Assembly: GCA_003164305.1 (NCBI GenBank)
Contig: PLSZ01000510.1
Location: forward strand, 541 to 8,711
Direction: 5' to 3'
Length of the DNA stretch: 8,171 nucleotides
DNA from: Acetobacteraceae bacterium
Lineage (GTDB): Bacteria; Pseudomonadota; Alphaproteobacteria; Acetobacterales; Acetobacteraceae
Shown: piece after piece, positions 1-5,947 of the stretch
Position numbering within the stretch: the first letter of the stretch is position 1
Layout of the letters: each line of letters starts with the position of its first letter
Notes under the pieces: generated by a model
The model's database searches: none
What the model was told of the DNA's origin: nothing
Seen by the model: only the letters and a program-made list of their open reading frames with translations
Program-made: the position numbers and the translations under genes

Positions 1-1195
1 CGCCGATCTTGCTCCATTGGTCGATCACCCAGATGCCGTTGAATTTGTATGGCTGATCGACGTTACGGTTAAGCAACTCGAACGTCAGGCCCTCGGCGCC
101 GGCTTCTTTCAGCAAACGTCGCGCCTCGGCGCGCGATTTTTCGATGTCGGGCCAGTAGCCGGCGAGTTGTTGCAACTCCGCCTTGGTCGCGGCCAGCGGC
201 GAGGTGGGAAACACGATGCCGCCGACGGTCCGGGAGACGGTGATGCGGGACATCGCCGCCGCGCTGCCCCAGCGGTCGATGGCCAACGTTAAAGCGCGGC
301 GCACGCGAGCATCGTCGAACGGCTTGCGCGCGTGGTTGGGGGTGACCAGGGCGCCACAGTTCCAGTCGGATTCCTGGACGGTGATTTTATCGCCCAGAGC
401 GGCGACCAGTTCATCGCGGGTGGCGGGAGGAAAGCCGCGGAACTCGATGGCGGCGCGGTCGGATTTGATGGCGCTGACACGGACCGCCTGCTTATCCGCG
501 AAGATGCCGATGAATCCATCAAGATACGGCAGGCCTGGGCGGTAGTAATCGGGATTACGCTCACCGGAAATCGATTGACCGGCCTGATAATCCTTAAAGC
601 GGAAGGGGCCTGAACCAAGGATATTCTTCTCGTACCAGTGCGGGTCGCGGTCGAGGATGGTCTTTTCGTACAGGAACGCATACGGATCGGCGAGCGCCGG
701 CGGAAACGCGGCGGTGGCGAATTTAAGTTTGAAGACGACCGTTCTCGCGTCGGGCGTCTCGATCCTGTCGATCATGGAATAATAGCCCTGGCGCGCGCTG
801 ATCACGCCGGGCGGCGGAGCGATGATGTGGTTCCAACTGGCGGCGACGTCGTAAGCGGTCAGCGGCACGCCGTCGGTAAATTTGATGTCGTTCCGAATGG
901 AGAAAGTCCAGGCGCGGCCCGCATCCGTGGGCGCGGGGATTTCGGTGCAGACGTCGCAGACGAATTGCGTGGTGTCCGCCGGATTGTCGGGATTGGCGCG
1001 GATGAGCACGCTGTAGAACGGCGCCACGGCGTGGATGGTGGCGAAGGTGTTTTCCCGATGGCCGTCGAAGCTCGGCGGCGCGTCAGCCGGGATCATGAAG
1101 GTCAGGATGCCGCCGTGTTTCGGGGTTGGCTCGGCGCGCGCGGAAGCGGTGAACGCCATGACGATCGCGAGGCACGCCGCGAGCCACCGATGCAT
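1..1195 (-). CDS. Peptide-type ABC transporter substrate-binding protein (SBP_bac_5), C-terminus beyond window
   Basis: Periplasmic binding component of a family-5 (dipeptide/oligopeptide/nickel type) ABC importer; 398 codons are read without a stop before the gene leaves the left edge, where a typical member has about 500-550 residues. The ATG at 1195 is followed by a Sec signal peptide (MHRWLAACLAIVMAFTASARA, cleavage probably after ARA at residue 21), so export to the periplasm is expected. Family hallmarks: FTDGVPLTAYDVAASW (about 106-121), GSGPFRFKDY (194-203) and RVRRALTLAIDR (297-308). A CDVC motif at residues 80-83 and Cys280 occur in the exported part. The start is supported by GGAGG at 1201-1205 on the minus strand, 5 nt away. 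It lies 44 bp downstream of the glutathione transferase gene in the same direction, so co-transcription is likely. Permease and ATPase genes are not visible and may lie beyond the left edge. Family is clear; the transported substrate cannot be read from the sequence. Confidence 0.93.
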   Translation of the reverse strand, partial: MHRWLAACLAIVMAFTASARAEPTPKHGGILTFMIPADAPPSFDGHRENTFATIHAVAPFYSVLIRANPDNPADTTQFVCDVCTEIPAPTDAGRAWTFSIRNDIKFTDGVPLTAYDVAASWNHIIAPPPGVISARQGYYSMIDRIETPDARTVVFKLKFATAAFPPALADPYAFLYEKTILDRDPHWYEKNILGSGPFRFKDYQAGQSISGERNPDYYRPGLPYLDGFIGIFADKQAVRVSAIKSDRAAIEFRGFPPATRDELVAALGDKITVQESDWNCGALVTPNHARKPFDDARVRRALTLAIDRWGSAAAMSRITVSRTVGGIVFPTSPLAATKAELQQLAGYWPDIEKSRAEARRLLKEAGAEGLTFELLNRNVDQPYKFNGIWVIDQWSKIG

Positions 1196-1239
1196 GTCCG
1201 CCTCCGTTCCCGTTCGCGCGCTGTTTCTGGGAGCGCGCC

Positions 1240-1992
1240 TTACGCGGGCGCGGCGGCGAGCCATTCGGCCGGGACTGGTCGCGCGCGCTGATTGGCGACG
1301 ATTGTGGCGCGGCGGGCTTGTTCCTCGGCGCTGATCGAGGCGGGGTCTTCGCGGAACTCGGGGCCCAGGGCCATGGCTTTCTGGACGGCGGGGCGGGCGG
1401 CGAGTTCTTCGAGCCAGCGTTTGACGTTGGGGAATTCTTCGATGTCGATGCCGCGCGTGGCCCAACTGGAAGCCCAGGGGTAGCAGATCATGTCGGCGAT
1501 GGTGTATTGGCCGGCGGCGAGATATCGTTTGTTGAACAAACCAAGATTCATGACGCCGAAAATGCGGTGCGCTTCGTTGTCGAAACGGTTCAGGGCGTAG
1601 GTCAGGTCCCCGTTCGTTCCGGCGGCGAGGGCGCGGCGGAAATGGCCTTGCTCGCCGAGTTTGGGTCCCTGGTTGGCCATTTGCCAACTGACCCATTGGG
1701 CGACGTCGTATTTGCCGCGCGGGTCGGTGGGGCAGAATTTTCCGGTTTTCTCGGCGAGGTAGGTCATGATGGCGCCAGACTCGAAGATCGACATCGGCTC
1801 GCCGCCGCCCATCGGGTCGTGGTCGACGATGGCGGGCATGCGGCCGTTGGGGGAGATTTTCAGGAAGTCCGGGGTGAGTTGGTCGCCGCGGCCGATGTTG
1901 ATGGGGTGGAAGGTGTAGGGGAGGCCGAGTTCTTCCAGCAGGATGACGATTTTCTTGCCGTTGCCGGTGGGCCAGAAATAGAGGTCGATCAT
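1240..1992 (-). CDS. yfcG: Nu-class glutathione S-transferase, YfcG/YghU-like disulfide reductase
   Basis: Soluble cytosolic 250-residue protein. The thioredoxin-fold N-terminal domain (residues 1-85) begins MIDLYFWPTGNGKK, with Thr9 and Asn11 at the positions used by E. coli YfcG instead of a catalytic Tyr/Ser/Cys. The cis-proline region RMPAIVDH is at 51-58 and the glutathione-binding FESGAI at 70-75. The helical C-terminal domain contains QWVSWQMANQGPKLGEQGHF (99-118) and YTIADMICYPW (163-173). Family members reduce disulfides with glutathione and have little classical transferase activity; that this one does so is inferred. The C-terminal tail after about residue 212 (acidic, then Ala/Arg-rich) makes it longer than YfcG (about 215 residues). 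The frame stays open upstream to 2340, but homology and GGAGG at 2001-2005 (8 nt spacing) fix the start at 1992. First gene of a probable two-gene operon with the peptide-binding protein. Confidence 0.95.
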   Translation of the reverse strand: MIDLYFWPTGNGKKIVILLEELGLPYTFHPINIGRGDQLTPDFLKISPNGRMPAIVDHDPMGGGEPMSIFESGAIMTYLAEKTGKFCPTDPRGKYDVAQWVSWQMANQGPKLGEQGHFRRALAAGTNGDLTYALNRFDNEAHRIFGVMNLGLFNKRYLAAGQYTIADMICYPWASSWATRGIDIEEFPNVKRWLEELAARPAVQKAMALGPEFREDPASISAEEQARRATIVANQRARPVPAEWLAAAPA

Positions 1993-2000
1993 GGGGGAGT

Positions 2001-2005
2001 CCTCC
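2001..2005 (-). promoter_or_regulatory. Shine-Dalgarno site deciding the glutathione transferase start
   Basis: GGAGG on the minus strand, 8 nt before the ATG at 1992-1990. It settles the start against an open in-frame extension that runs another 348 nt upstream and shows no family similarity. Confidence 0.8.
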
Positions 2006-2462
2006 GGTTGACGACGACAGATCGCCAATGCCACGGCCGCGCCGCTGTGTCGGGTGACGCATTGGGTCCGTTGATGAGCGGCATACTGCCGGGAACCGCC
2101 ACGGCGTGGAAGGGTCGGCCAGGACAACCCTCCCGGCGACGGACCTGAAGGCCGGACAGGAGGGAAAAACGGTTCGCCTGGCGTGATGCCGTTCACGGCG
2201 CGACCGCCACGCCAATCGCACGGTCGTCGCACGCGCGACCGTGGTCGATCCGCCGTCGGTCGCGCCCCGCGCGCCGTTCCTGACGCCCGCGTTTCATGTC
2301 CAGCCTGGAACGGCGTGAGTCCGATGGCTTCGACTGACAACCCCGGCTTTTATCAGGGTGATTGTTTCTTCGCGGCTCACCGTTTCCGAGACCAGCCGGT
2401 GCGGCAAGCCGGCTCCGCCATGATAAGCCCAAATTGGCGAGACAATTGACCAGTCGTGTTAT

Positions 2463-2580
2463 CGCCGATCACCGGTTCTCATTTTGACGCAACCGCTCAC
2501 ATTTCCCGTCATCCTCCGGTCAGGCCGGAGGATGACGAACCGGGCAGGCCGACGGGCAAAATGAGAACCGCTGATCACCG
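2463..2580. repeat. MITE- or REP-like nested palindromic element with flanking direct repeats
   Basis: Three layers are visible. Terminal inverted repeats GTTCTCATTTTG (2475-2486) and CAAAATGAGAAC (2557-2568) are perfect over 12 bp, or 14 bp counting one more CG pair each side. Immediately outside are near-identical 12-bp direct repeats, CGCCGATCACCG (2463-2474) and CGCTGATCACCG (2569-2580), 11 of 12 matching, which look like a target-site duplication. Inside is a perfect 12-bp hairpin, GTCATCCTCCGG (2508-2519) and CCGGAGGATGAC (2525-2536), with a 5-nt loop, plus CCCGTC (2505-2510) mirrored by GACGGG (2551-2556). The core is 94 bp and codes for nothing, so it would need a transposase supplied elsewhere. 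GTCATCC...GGATGAC hairpins are a common style of dispersed repeat in alphaproteobacteria. The mobile interpretation is inference; the symmetry is directly seen. Confidence 0.7.
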
Positions 2581-2636
2581 ATTGTAATCTCTCAAAAAGG
2601 AACCATTTCCAGGACAATCAAAGGAAACACGAAATC

Positions 2637-3704
2637 GTGGGAAAGCCGATCAACGACGGTGGATCACCATCCGCGCTGGCGCAGGCGATCGTTGACACGG
2701 TTCGCGAACTCGTGATCGTGCTCGATCGACACCTGTTTGTGGTCGCGGCCAGCCGGTCATTTTACACAGCCTTCCGTCTCGACCCAGCGTCTGTCGACGG
2801 CCGGCCGATTTATGACCTGATCGATGGCCAGTTCAGGTTTGCCGCCTTACAGGGTCTACTCGACAGTCCGCTTGCCAAAGATTCGATAATCGGTGAATCC
2901 GAGATCGAGTTGACACTCCCGGGCAACCTCCGTCGAACCTTCGCTCTGACCGTCCGCGTAATGATCAGCGATGGAGGCGAACCCCAGAACCTTTTATTGG
3001 TGTTGGAAGACATTACCCGCCGCCGTGAGCTCGAACGTGAGAAAGAGGAGTTCCGTGAACGCACCGAAGCGTTACTGAGGGAGAAGGACCTGTTAATGCG
3101 GGAATTGCAGCATCGCGTATTCAACAGCCTGCAGATCATCGCCAGCATACTGCTCATGAAGGCGGAGACGGCATCCGGCGAGACACGGCAACATTTACAG
3201 CAGACTCACCAACGCCTCCTCGCGGTCGCCAAAGTGCAGCGGCTCATTCAGACGGCCGGACGTGGCGGCTTGATCGATGTTGATCCTTATCTGAAGAACC
3301 TGTGCGAGAGTCTCGCCAAGTCCATGGTCGATCGCGACGAACCGGTCGCGATCGAAGTCACCGCTGACGGCAGCGCCATCAATTCGGGCGACGCCGTGAG
3401 CACGGGACTGATCGTAACCGAGTTGGTCATCAACGCGCTAAAGCACGCATTCCCAAAGGGTCACCTAAATTCCCGGGTGTGTGTCCATTATGAAAGCTCC
3501 GGCGCGGGCTGGAAACTCGTTGTCTCAGACAATGGCGTCGGAGGAGACCTTGGTCAGCCACGGAAGGACGGTCTCGGTCTCACCCTCGTCGGCGCGCTGG
3601 CCGGGCAACTCGGTGCTCAGCTTGAGATCGCGAACACCCCAACTGGCATGAGCGTGTCGGTTTCCCATGGGGCTTTGCCCGGGGGATCGCCACATGCCGT
3701 CTGA
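2637..3704 (+). CDS. Soluble PAS-HisKA_2-HATPase sensor histidine kinase
   Basis: 355 residues, no signal peptide or membrane segment, so a cytosolic sensor. A PAS-like domain covers about 13-127, ending in LVLEDITRRRELEREKEEF, and a charged coiled-coil linker covers about 127-152. The HisKA_2 dimerisation/phosphoacceptor domain follows with ELQHRVFNSLQIIASILL (156-173), placing the phosphoaccepting His at 159. The HATPase_c domain shows the N-box TELVINALKHAF (Asn266), G1 box DNGVG (298-302) and G2 box DGLGLTLV (311-318). HisKA_2 kinases signal to response regulators, often in light, stress or general-stress pathways; the partner is not in view. The start is GTG, preceded by AAGGA at 2621-2625 with 11 nt spacing; an in-frame stop at 2562 and the lack of ATG leave no better choice. 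Codon use differs from gltB: five TTA, three CTA and two ATA codons in 355. Its stop overlaps the next gene's start. Confidence 0.94.
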   Translation: MGKPINDGGSPSALAQAIVDTVRELVIVLDRHLFVVAASRSFYTAFRLDPASVDGRPIYDLIDGQFRFAALQGLLDSPLAKDSIIGESEIELTLPGNLRRTFALTVRVMISDGGEPQNLLLVLEDITRRRELEREKEEFRERTEALLREKDLLMRELQHRVFNSLQIIASILLMKAETASGETRQHLQQTHQRLLAVAKVQRLIQTAGRGGLIDVDPYLKNLCESLAKSMVDRDEPVAIEVTADGSAINSGDAVSTGLIVTELVINALKHAFPKGHLNSRVCVHYESSGAGWKLVVSDNGVGGDLGQPRKDGLGLTLVGALAGQLGAQLEIANTPTGMSVSVSHGALPGGSPHAV

Positions 3705-3963
3705 TCTTGCCATCGTCCGGGAAGACCCGGTGGCTGATTTTCAAATCGCCGCGGAACGCGCGAAAACCGCGTCTGGCGCACGGGCCTGGGGCCAATTGTC
3801 TTTGCACGAGCAGTCCACCGCCATCTATGTGGAACTTGCAGTCCTCGACGCGGAACATCTGGCGCCGGGGGAGCACACCGCCGCGATCACCGTCGTGGCG
3901 GGAGAAAACTTGCTTCGGCGGGCAGTCCGCCGTGCGACAAAGGACCATTCCCAGGCGGCCTGA
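3694..3963 (+). CDS. Small uncharacterised protein coupled to the sensor kinase
   Basis: 89 residues, no signal peptide or membrane helix, so probably cytosolic. It reads as two helical stretches, FQIAAERAKTASGARAWGQLSLHEQSTAIYVELAVLDAEHL (about 15-55) being the most protein-like, then a basic tail LLRRAVRRATKDH. The ATG at 3694 overlaps the kinase coding end by 11 bp and has GGGGGA at 3681-3686 with 7 nt spacing, so the two genes are very likely translated together. Codons end mostly in C or G, as expected of a real gene here. I do not assign a family; the W..LSL.EQ...IY.EL pattern gives an impression of small uncharacterised alphaproteobacterial proteins, but that is recollection and not a search. 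A role tied to the kinase, such as adaptor or regulator, is inferred only from position. The frame extends to an upstream ATG at 3667, which has no comparable ribosome site. Confidence 0.7.
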   Translation: MPSDLAIVREDPVADFQIAAERAKTASGARAWGQLSLHEQSTAIYVELAVLDAEHLAPGEHTAAITVVAGENLLRRAVRRATKDHSQAA

Positions 3964-4143
3964 TCGCTCAGCGGAGCGCCGCCATGCCAGCCGCGGGCCT
4001 CCGCGACGAGGCGTGGTTTGCCAACCTGAAATCCGCGCCTAAGCTGATTGCCTCGAATGTCTCGCGGGCTCCCGCCACGCCAGACCCAACACGCCACGCG
4101 GCGGCGACACAAGGCGCCGTCTCGTCAAATGGAGGAAACAACA
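3964..4143 (+). other. 180-bp spacer and leader before the amidohydrolase
   Basis: Non-coding as far as I can support. Two short stem-loops lie at the left, CGCTC (3965-3969) with GAGCG (3974-3978), and GCCTC with GAGGC around 3998-4014, but no T-run follows, so neither is a convincing terminator and read-through from the kinase pair into the amidohydrolase is possible. It ends in the strong ribosome site GGAGG at 4131-4135, 8 nt before the amidohydrolase ATG; this chooses that ATG over the in-frame one at 4048. Confidence 0.5.
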
Positions 4144-5214
4144 ATGGCCCAGGTCAGCGATTCCAAAGCCGAATACCGCGGCACCGTCATCCGCGACGAC
4201 GCCGCCCTCGCCGCGTGGCTGGCGAAGCACACCGAGCCGGCCCTGGAGCCCGACCTGCCGATCATCGATCCGCACCACCATTTCTGGGACTCGCCCCATC
4301 GCGGCAAGTATTTCCTCCCTGAGCTGCTGGCCGACCTCGGCGGCGGCCACAACATCGTCTCCACCGTCTTCCTGGAATGCCGCGCGATGTATCGCAAGTC
4401 CGGGCCGCGCGAGATGGCCGCCGTCGGCGAGGTCGAGTTCGTCAACGGCATCGCCGCCATGAGCGCGTCCGGCAACTACGGCCCCTGCCGGGTCGCCGAG
4501 GCGATCGTCGGCGGCGGCGACCTGTCCGTCGGCGCCAAAGTGCGCGACCTGTTCGAAGCGCAGATCGCCGTCGCCGGCGGACGCCTGCGCGGCATCCGCC
4601 ACGGCGTCGCCTGGGACGAGCACAAAGCGATCAGCGATTTCGCCTCGCGCGCCGTGCCGTTGCATCAGGTCCTGGACCCGAAGTTCCGGGAGGGCTTCGC
4701 GCAACTGGCGCCGCTCGGGCTGACGTTCGAATCCTGGCAGTATCATCCGCAACTGCCGGACGCGATCGACCTCGCCCGCGCATTCCCGGGCACCGGCATT
4801 ATTCTCAACCATGTCGGCGGCATCCTCGGCGTCGGCCCGTATGCCGGCAAACGGCAAGAGATTCTCACGAGTTGGCGACAGAACATCCGCGACCTCGCCG
4901 CCTGTCCCAATGTCACAATGAAACTGGGCGGCCTCGGCATGGTCTCGGTCGGCTTCGACTTCCACGAGCGTGACGTTCCGCCCTCGTCAGAAGACCTCGC
5001 CGAAGCGTGGCGCCCGTATATCGAGACCTGCATCGAAGCGTTCGGCGCCGACCGCTGCATGTTCGAAAGCAACTTCCCGCCGGACAAGCAATCGGGCGGG
5101 TATACCGAACTGTGGAACGCGTTCAAGCGCATCACCTCGAGCGCGTCGGCCGCGGAGAAGACAGCGCTCTACAGCGGGACAGCGGCACGGGTGTATCGCA
5201 TCACGGCGCCGTAA
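4144..5214 (+). CDS. Amidohydrolase family TIM-barrel metal-dependent hydrolase (COG3618 type)
   Basis: 356-residue cytosolic protein of the Amidohydro_2 group that includes L-rhamnono-lactonase and 2-pyrone-4,6-dicarboxylate lactonase; members typically hydrolyse lactones or related esters and amides. Visible signature positions: strand-1 metal motif DPHHHFWD (42-49, His44/His46), IRHGVAWD (151-158), SWQYHPQLPD (197-206), LNHVGGILG (221-229), and the C-terminal RCMFESNFPPDK (304-315), with Asp314 the candidate conserved acidic residue of the last barrel strands. Length fits the family. The N-terminal 35 residues before the barrel form a charged lead-in common in this subgroup. Start chosen from GGAGG with 8 nt spacing; the longer in-frame N-terminus from 4048 is Arg/Pro/Gln-rich and unsupported. 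No catabolic neighbours are present, so the substrate cannot be inferred. Its stop is only 6 bp from the convergent toxin gene. Confidence 0.9.
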   Translation: MAQVSDSKAEYRGTVIRDDAALAAWLAKHTEPALEPDLPIIDPHHHFWDSPHRGKYFLPELLADLGGGHNIVSTVFLECRAMYRKSGPREMAAVGEVEFVNGIAAMSASGNYGPCRVAEAIVGGGDLSVGAKVRDLFEAQIAVAGGRLRGIRHGVAWDEHKAISDFASRAVPLHQVLDPKFREGFAQLAPLGLTFESWQYHPQLPDAIDLARAFPGTGIILNHVGGILGVGPYAGKRQEILTSWRQNIRDLAACPNVTMKLGGLGMVSVGFDFHERDVPPSSEDLAEAWRPYIETCIEAFGADRCMFESNFPPDKQSGGYTELWNAFKRITSSASAAEKTALYSGTAARVYRITAP

Positions 5215-5220
5215 GAGCGC

Positions 5221-5547
5221 TCAGGCGGAGAGCCCGATCACGGCTCCGAGCATCACGTTCAGCGCGAGGGTCGATCCGGGCGGCAGATGACCGATCACCG
5301 CGCCGCATTTCACGCGCCGCACGGCGAAGACCTTTTCGACCATGATCCAGGACACCTGCTGCAATCCGGTCTCGACCGTCGCCGGGACCATCAGCCGGTA
5401 AAGCGGTGCGTCGCGGTCGACAGTGGTCATCAGGCAACACAGCACACTGTCGCTATCGTCCAGCCAATCCGCCTGGATGACAACCGCCGGCCGCGGTTTC
5501 CCGTAATCTCCGGATATGGCGACTGTGACGATATCGCCCCGCTTCAT
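5221..5547 (-). CDS. Type II toxin, PemK/MazF family endoribonuclease
   Basis: 108 residues, cytosolic. Members are sequence-specific mRNA interferases that block translation when the antitoxin is degraded. Visible family features: start MKRGDIVTVAI, the loop and strand GDYGKPRPAVVIQ (13-25, with the conserved Arg19), a hydrophobic strand ending in TT (41-42), and SWIMVEKVFAVRR (66-78), corresponding to the usual Q-x-x-x-D/E-K segment with Glu71. These positions are those normally needed for RNA cleavage, so the toxin looks intact. The ATG overlaps the antitoxin stop in an ATGA arrangement, implying translational coupling with antitoxin first. Two adjacent cysteines (37-38) are unremarkable. 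The stop is 6 bp from the stop of the convergent amidohydrolase, leaving no room for a separate terminator. RNA target unknown. Confidence 0.92.
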   Translation of the reverse strand: MKRGDIVTVAISGDYGKPRPAVVIQADWLDDSDSVLCCLMTTVDRDAPLYRLMVPATVETGLQQVSWIMVEKVFAVRRVKCGAVIGHLPPGSTLALNVMLGAVIGLSA

Positions 5548-5777
5548 TCTTCGCGGAAGTCGCCCACCGCCTCGATGAAGTCCAACGCATCCGAGTCCTC
5601 TTGCGTGCCCCGGATCAACGCGGCCTGCCGACGCGCCTCCGCCTCAAATTCGGGCGCTCGCGGATCTGGCAGCCACACACGCACCAGCCGCAGGCCTTTC
5701 GCCTTTTGCGCCTCGCGGAACCGCTTGTGTTTATCGAAACCGTCCTTCAAAGCCCGGCGTGGCACGGGCGCCTCCAT
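5544..5777 (-). CDS. Antitoxin of MazE-like DUF3018 family
   Basis: 77 residues, first gene of the toxin-antitoxin pair. The core GLRLVRVWLPDPRAPEFEAEARRQ (28-51) is the characteristic DUF3018 segment, preceded by a basic helix KDGFDKHKRFREAQKAK and followed by an acidic C-terminal tail DSDALDFIEAVGDFREE, which in this family is the likely toxin-binding part. Family antitoxins neutralise the partner MazF/PemK protein and usually repress their own promoter; both are inferred here. The frame is open to a TTG at 5822, but that has no spaced ribosome site and the family normally begins with a short Ala/Pro-rich lead, so the ATG at 5777 is preferred. No clear Shine-Dalgarno precedes it, so the start is less certain than the family call. 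Confidence 0.87.
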   Translation of the reverse strand: MEAPVPRRALKDGFDKHKRFREAQKAKGLRLVRVWLPDPRAPEFEAEARRQAALIRGTQEDSDALDFIEAVGDFREE

Positions 5778-5947
5778 TGGTAGCGCGCGACCATATCTAA
5801 GCGCTCCCACCACGCGCCACAACCTTTCCCGAAGCTCCGCGTACGCTGCACCGCGGCAAGGATTGTTGCCAATTCCCCGGCGGTCAGGCAGTGTGACCGT
5901 CCCGCGGTCGCTCCGCCGCTCCCCAACGGTATCCGAGACGGCAAAAA
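5778..5947. promoter_or_regulatory. Divergent promoter/leader region between antitoxin and gltB
   Basis: 170 bp that must hold promoters for both the toxin-antitoxin pair and gltB. No strong sigma70 boxes are recognisable. Three half-sites of the same motif occur: CGGTCA (5881-5886), TGACCG (5894-5899) and CGGTCG (5905-5910). The first two form a 6-bp stem with a 7-nt loop, and part of the middle one can instead pair with the third (GACCG with CGGTC, 5-nt loop). The arrangement could be an operator for a dimeric repressor or a small pair of alternative hairpins in the gltB leader. The gltB ribosome site is weak (GAGACGG at 5935-5941). Confidence 0.4.

Larger units (their letters stand above)
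1993..2636. other. 644-bp divergent intergenic region without a convincing gene
   Basis: This separates the divergent glutathione transferase and sensor kinase genes and should hold both promoters. Open frames here (2183-2449 plus, 2193-2432 minus, and the 1993-2340 minus extension of the transferase frame) are Arg/Pro/Ala-rich, match no family I recognise, and look like the chance open frames of GC-rich DNA. About 2340-2600 is visibly more AT-rich than the flanking genes. Seen inside: a 9-bp inverted repeat GCGCGACCG (2233-2241) / CGGTCGCGC (2257-2265) with a 15-nt loop, and the nested palindromic element at 2463-2580. A TGTAAT hexamer at 2583-2588 resembles a sigma70 -10 box for the kinase but has no good -35 at the right distance. 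No tRNA or riboswitch is apparent. Confidence 0.6.

Noticed and set aside
1160..1195. Lipobox-like LAAC at residues 5-8 of the binding protein
   Set aside because: Only seven residues precede the Cys, too few for a lipoprotein signal; the following hydrophobic stretch and ARA site fit a standard secreted signal peptide.
1216..1238. 7-bp inverted repeat between the transferase and binding-protein genes as a terminator
   Set aside because: No T-run on the minus strand after the stem and it sits close to the next ribosome site; more likely incidental GC-rich symmetry.
1318..2148. 276-codon plus-strand open frame antisense to the glutathione transferase
   Set aside because: It is the complementary frame of a well-supported gene; Gly/Val/Glu-rich composition without family motifs is typical of antisense shadows in GC-rich DNA.
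1993..2340. In-frame N-terminal extension of the glutathione transferase to 366 residues
   Set aside because: The extension has no family similarity and is Arg/Pro-rich. A well-placed GGAGG before the ATG at 1992 and alignment with YfcG-like N-termini fix the shorter start.
2183..2449. Possible small protein in the divergent intergenic region
   Set aside because: Arg/Pro-rich in its first half, no recognisable motif and no convincing ribosome site.
2599..2623. GGAAC at 2599-2603 as -35 of an EcfG-type general-stress promoter for the kinase
   Set aside because: The expected CGTT -10 is missing 16-17 nt downstream, where the sequence reads AAAGG.
3984..4322. 112-codon plus-strand frame with GGAG at 3973-3976 before its ATG
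   Set aside because: The ribosome site is plausible, but the frame overlaps the amidohydrolase start by 179 bp and its second half is an Arg/Pro-rich shadow. The first 48 codons match nothing I recognise.
5856..5871. Sigma54-like site on the minus strand (TGGCAACAATCCTTGC) upstream of the antitoxin
   Set aside because: The GG and GC elements are 11 nt apart instead of the required 10, and the direction points to the toxin-antitoxin pair, not gltB.
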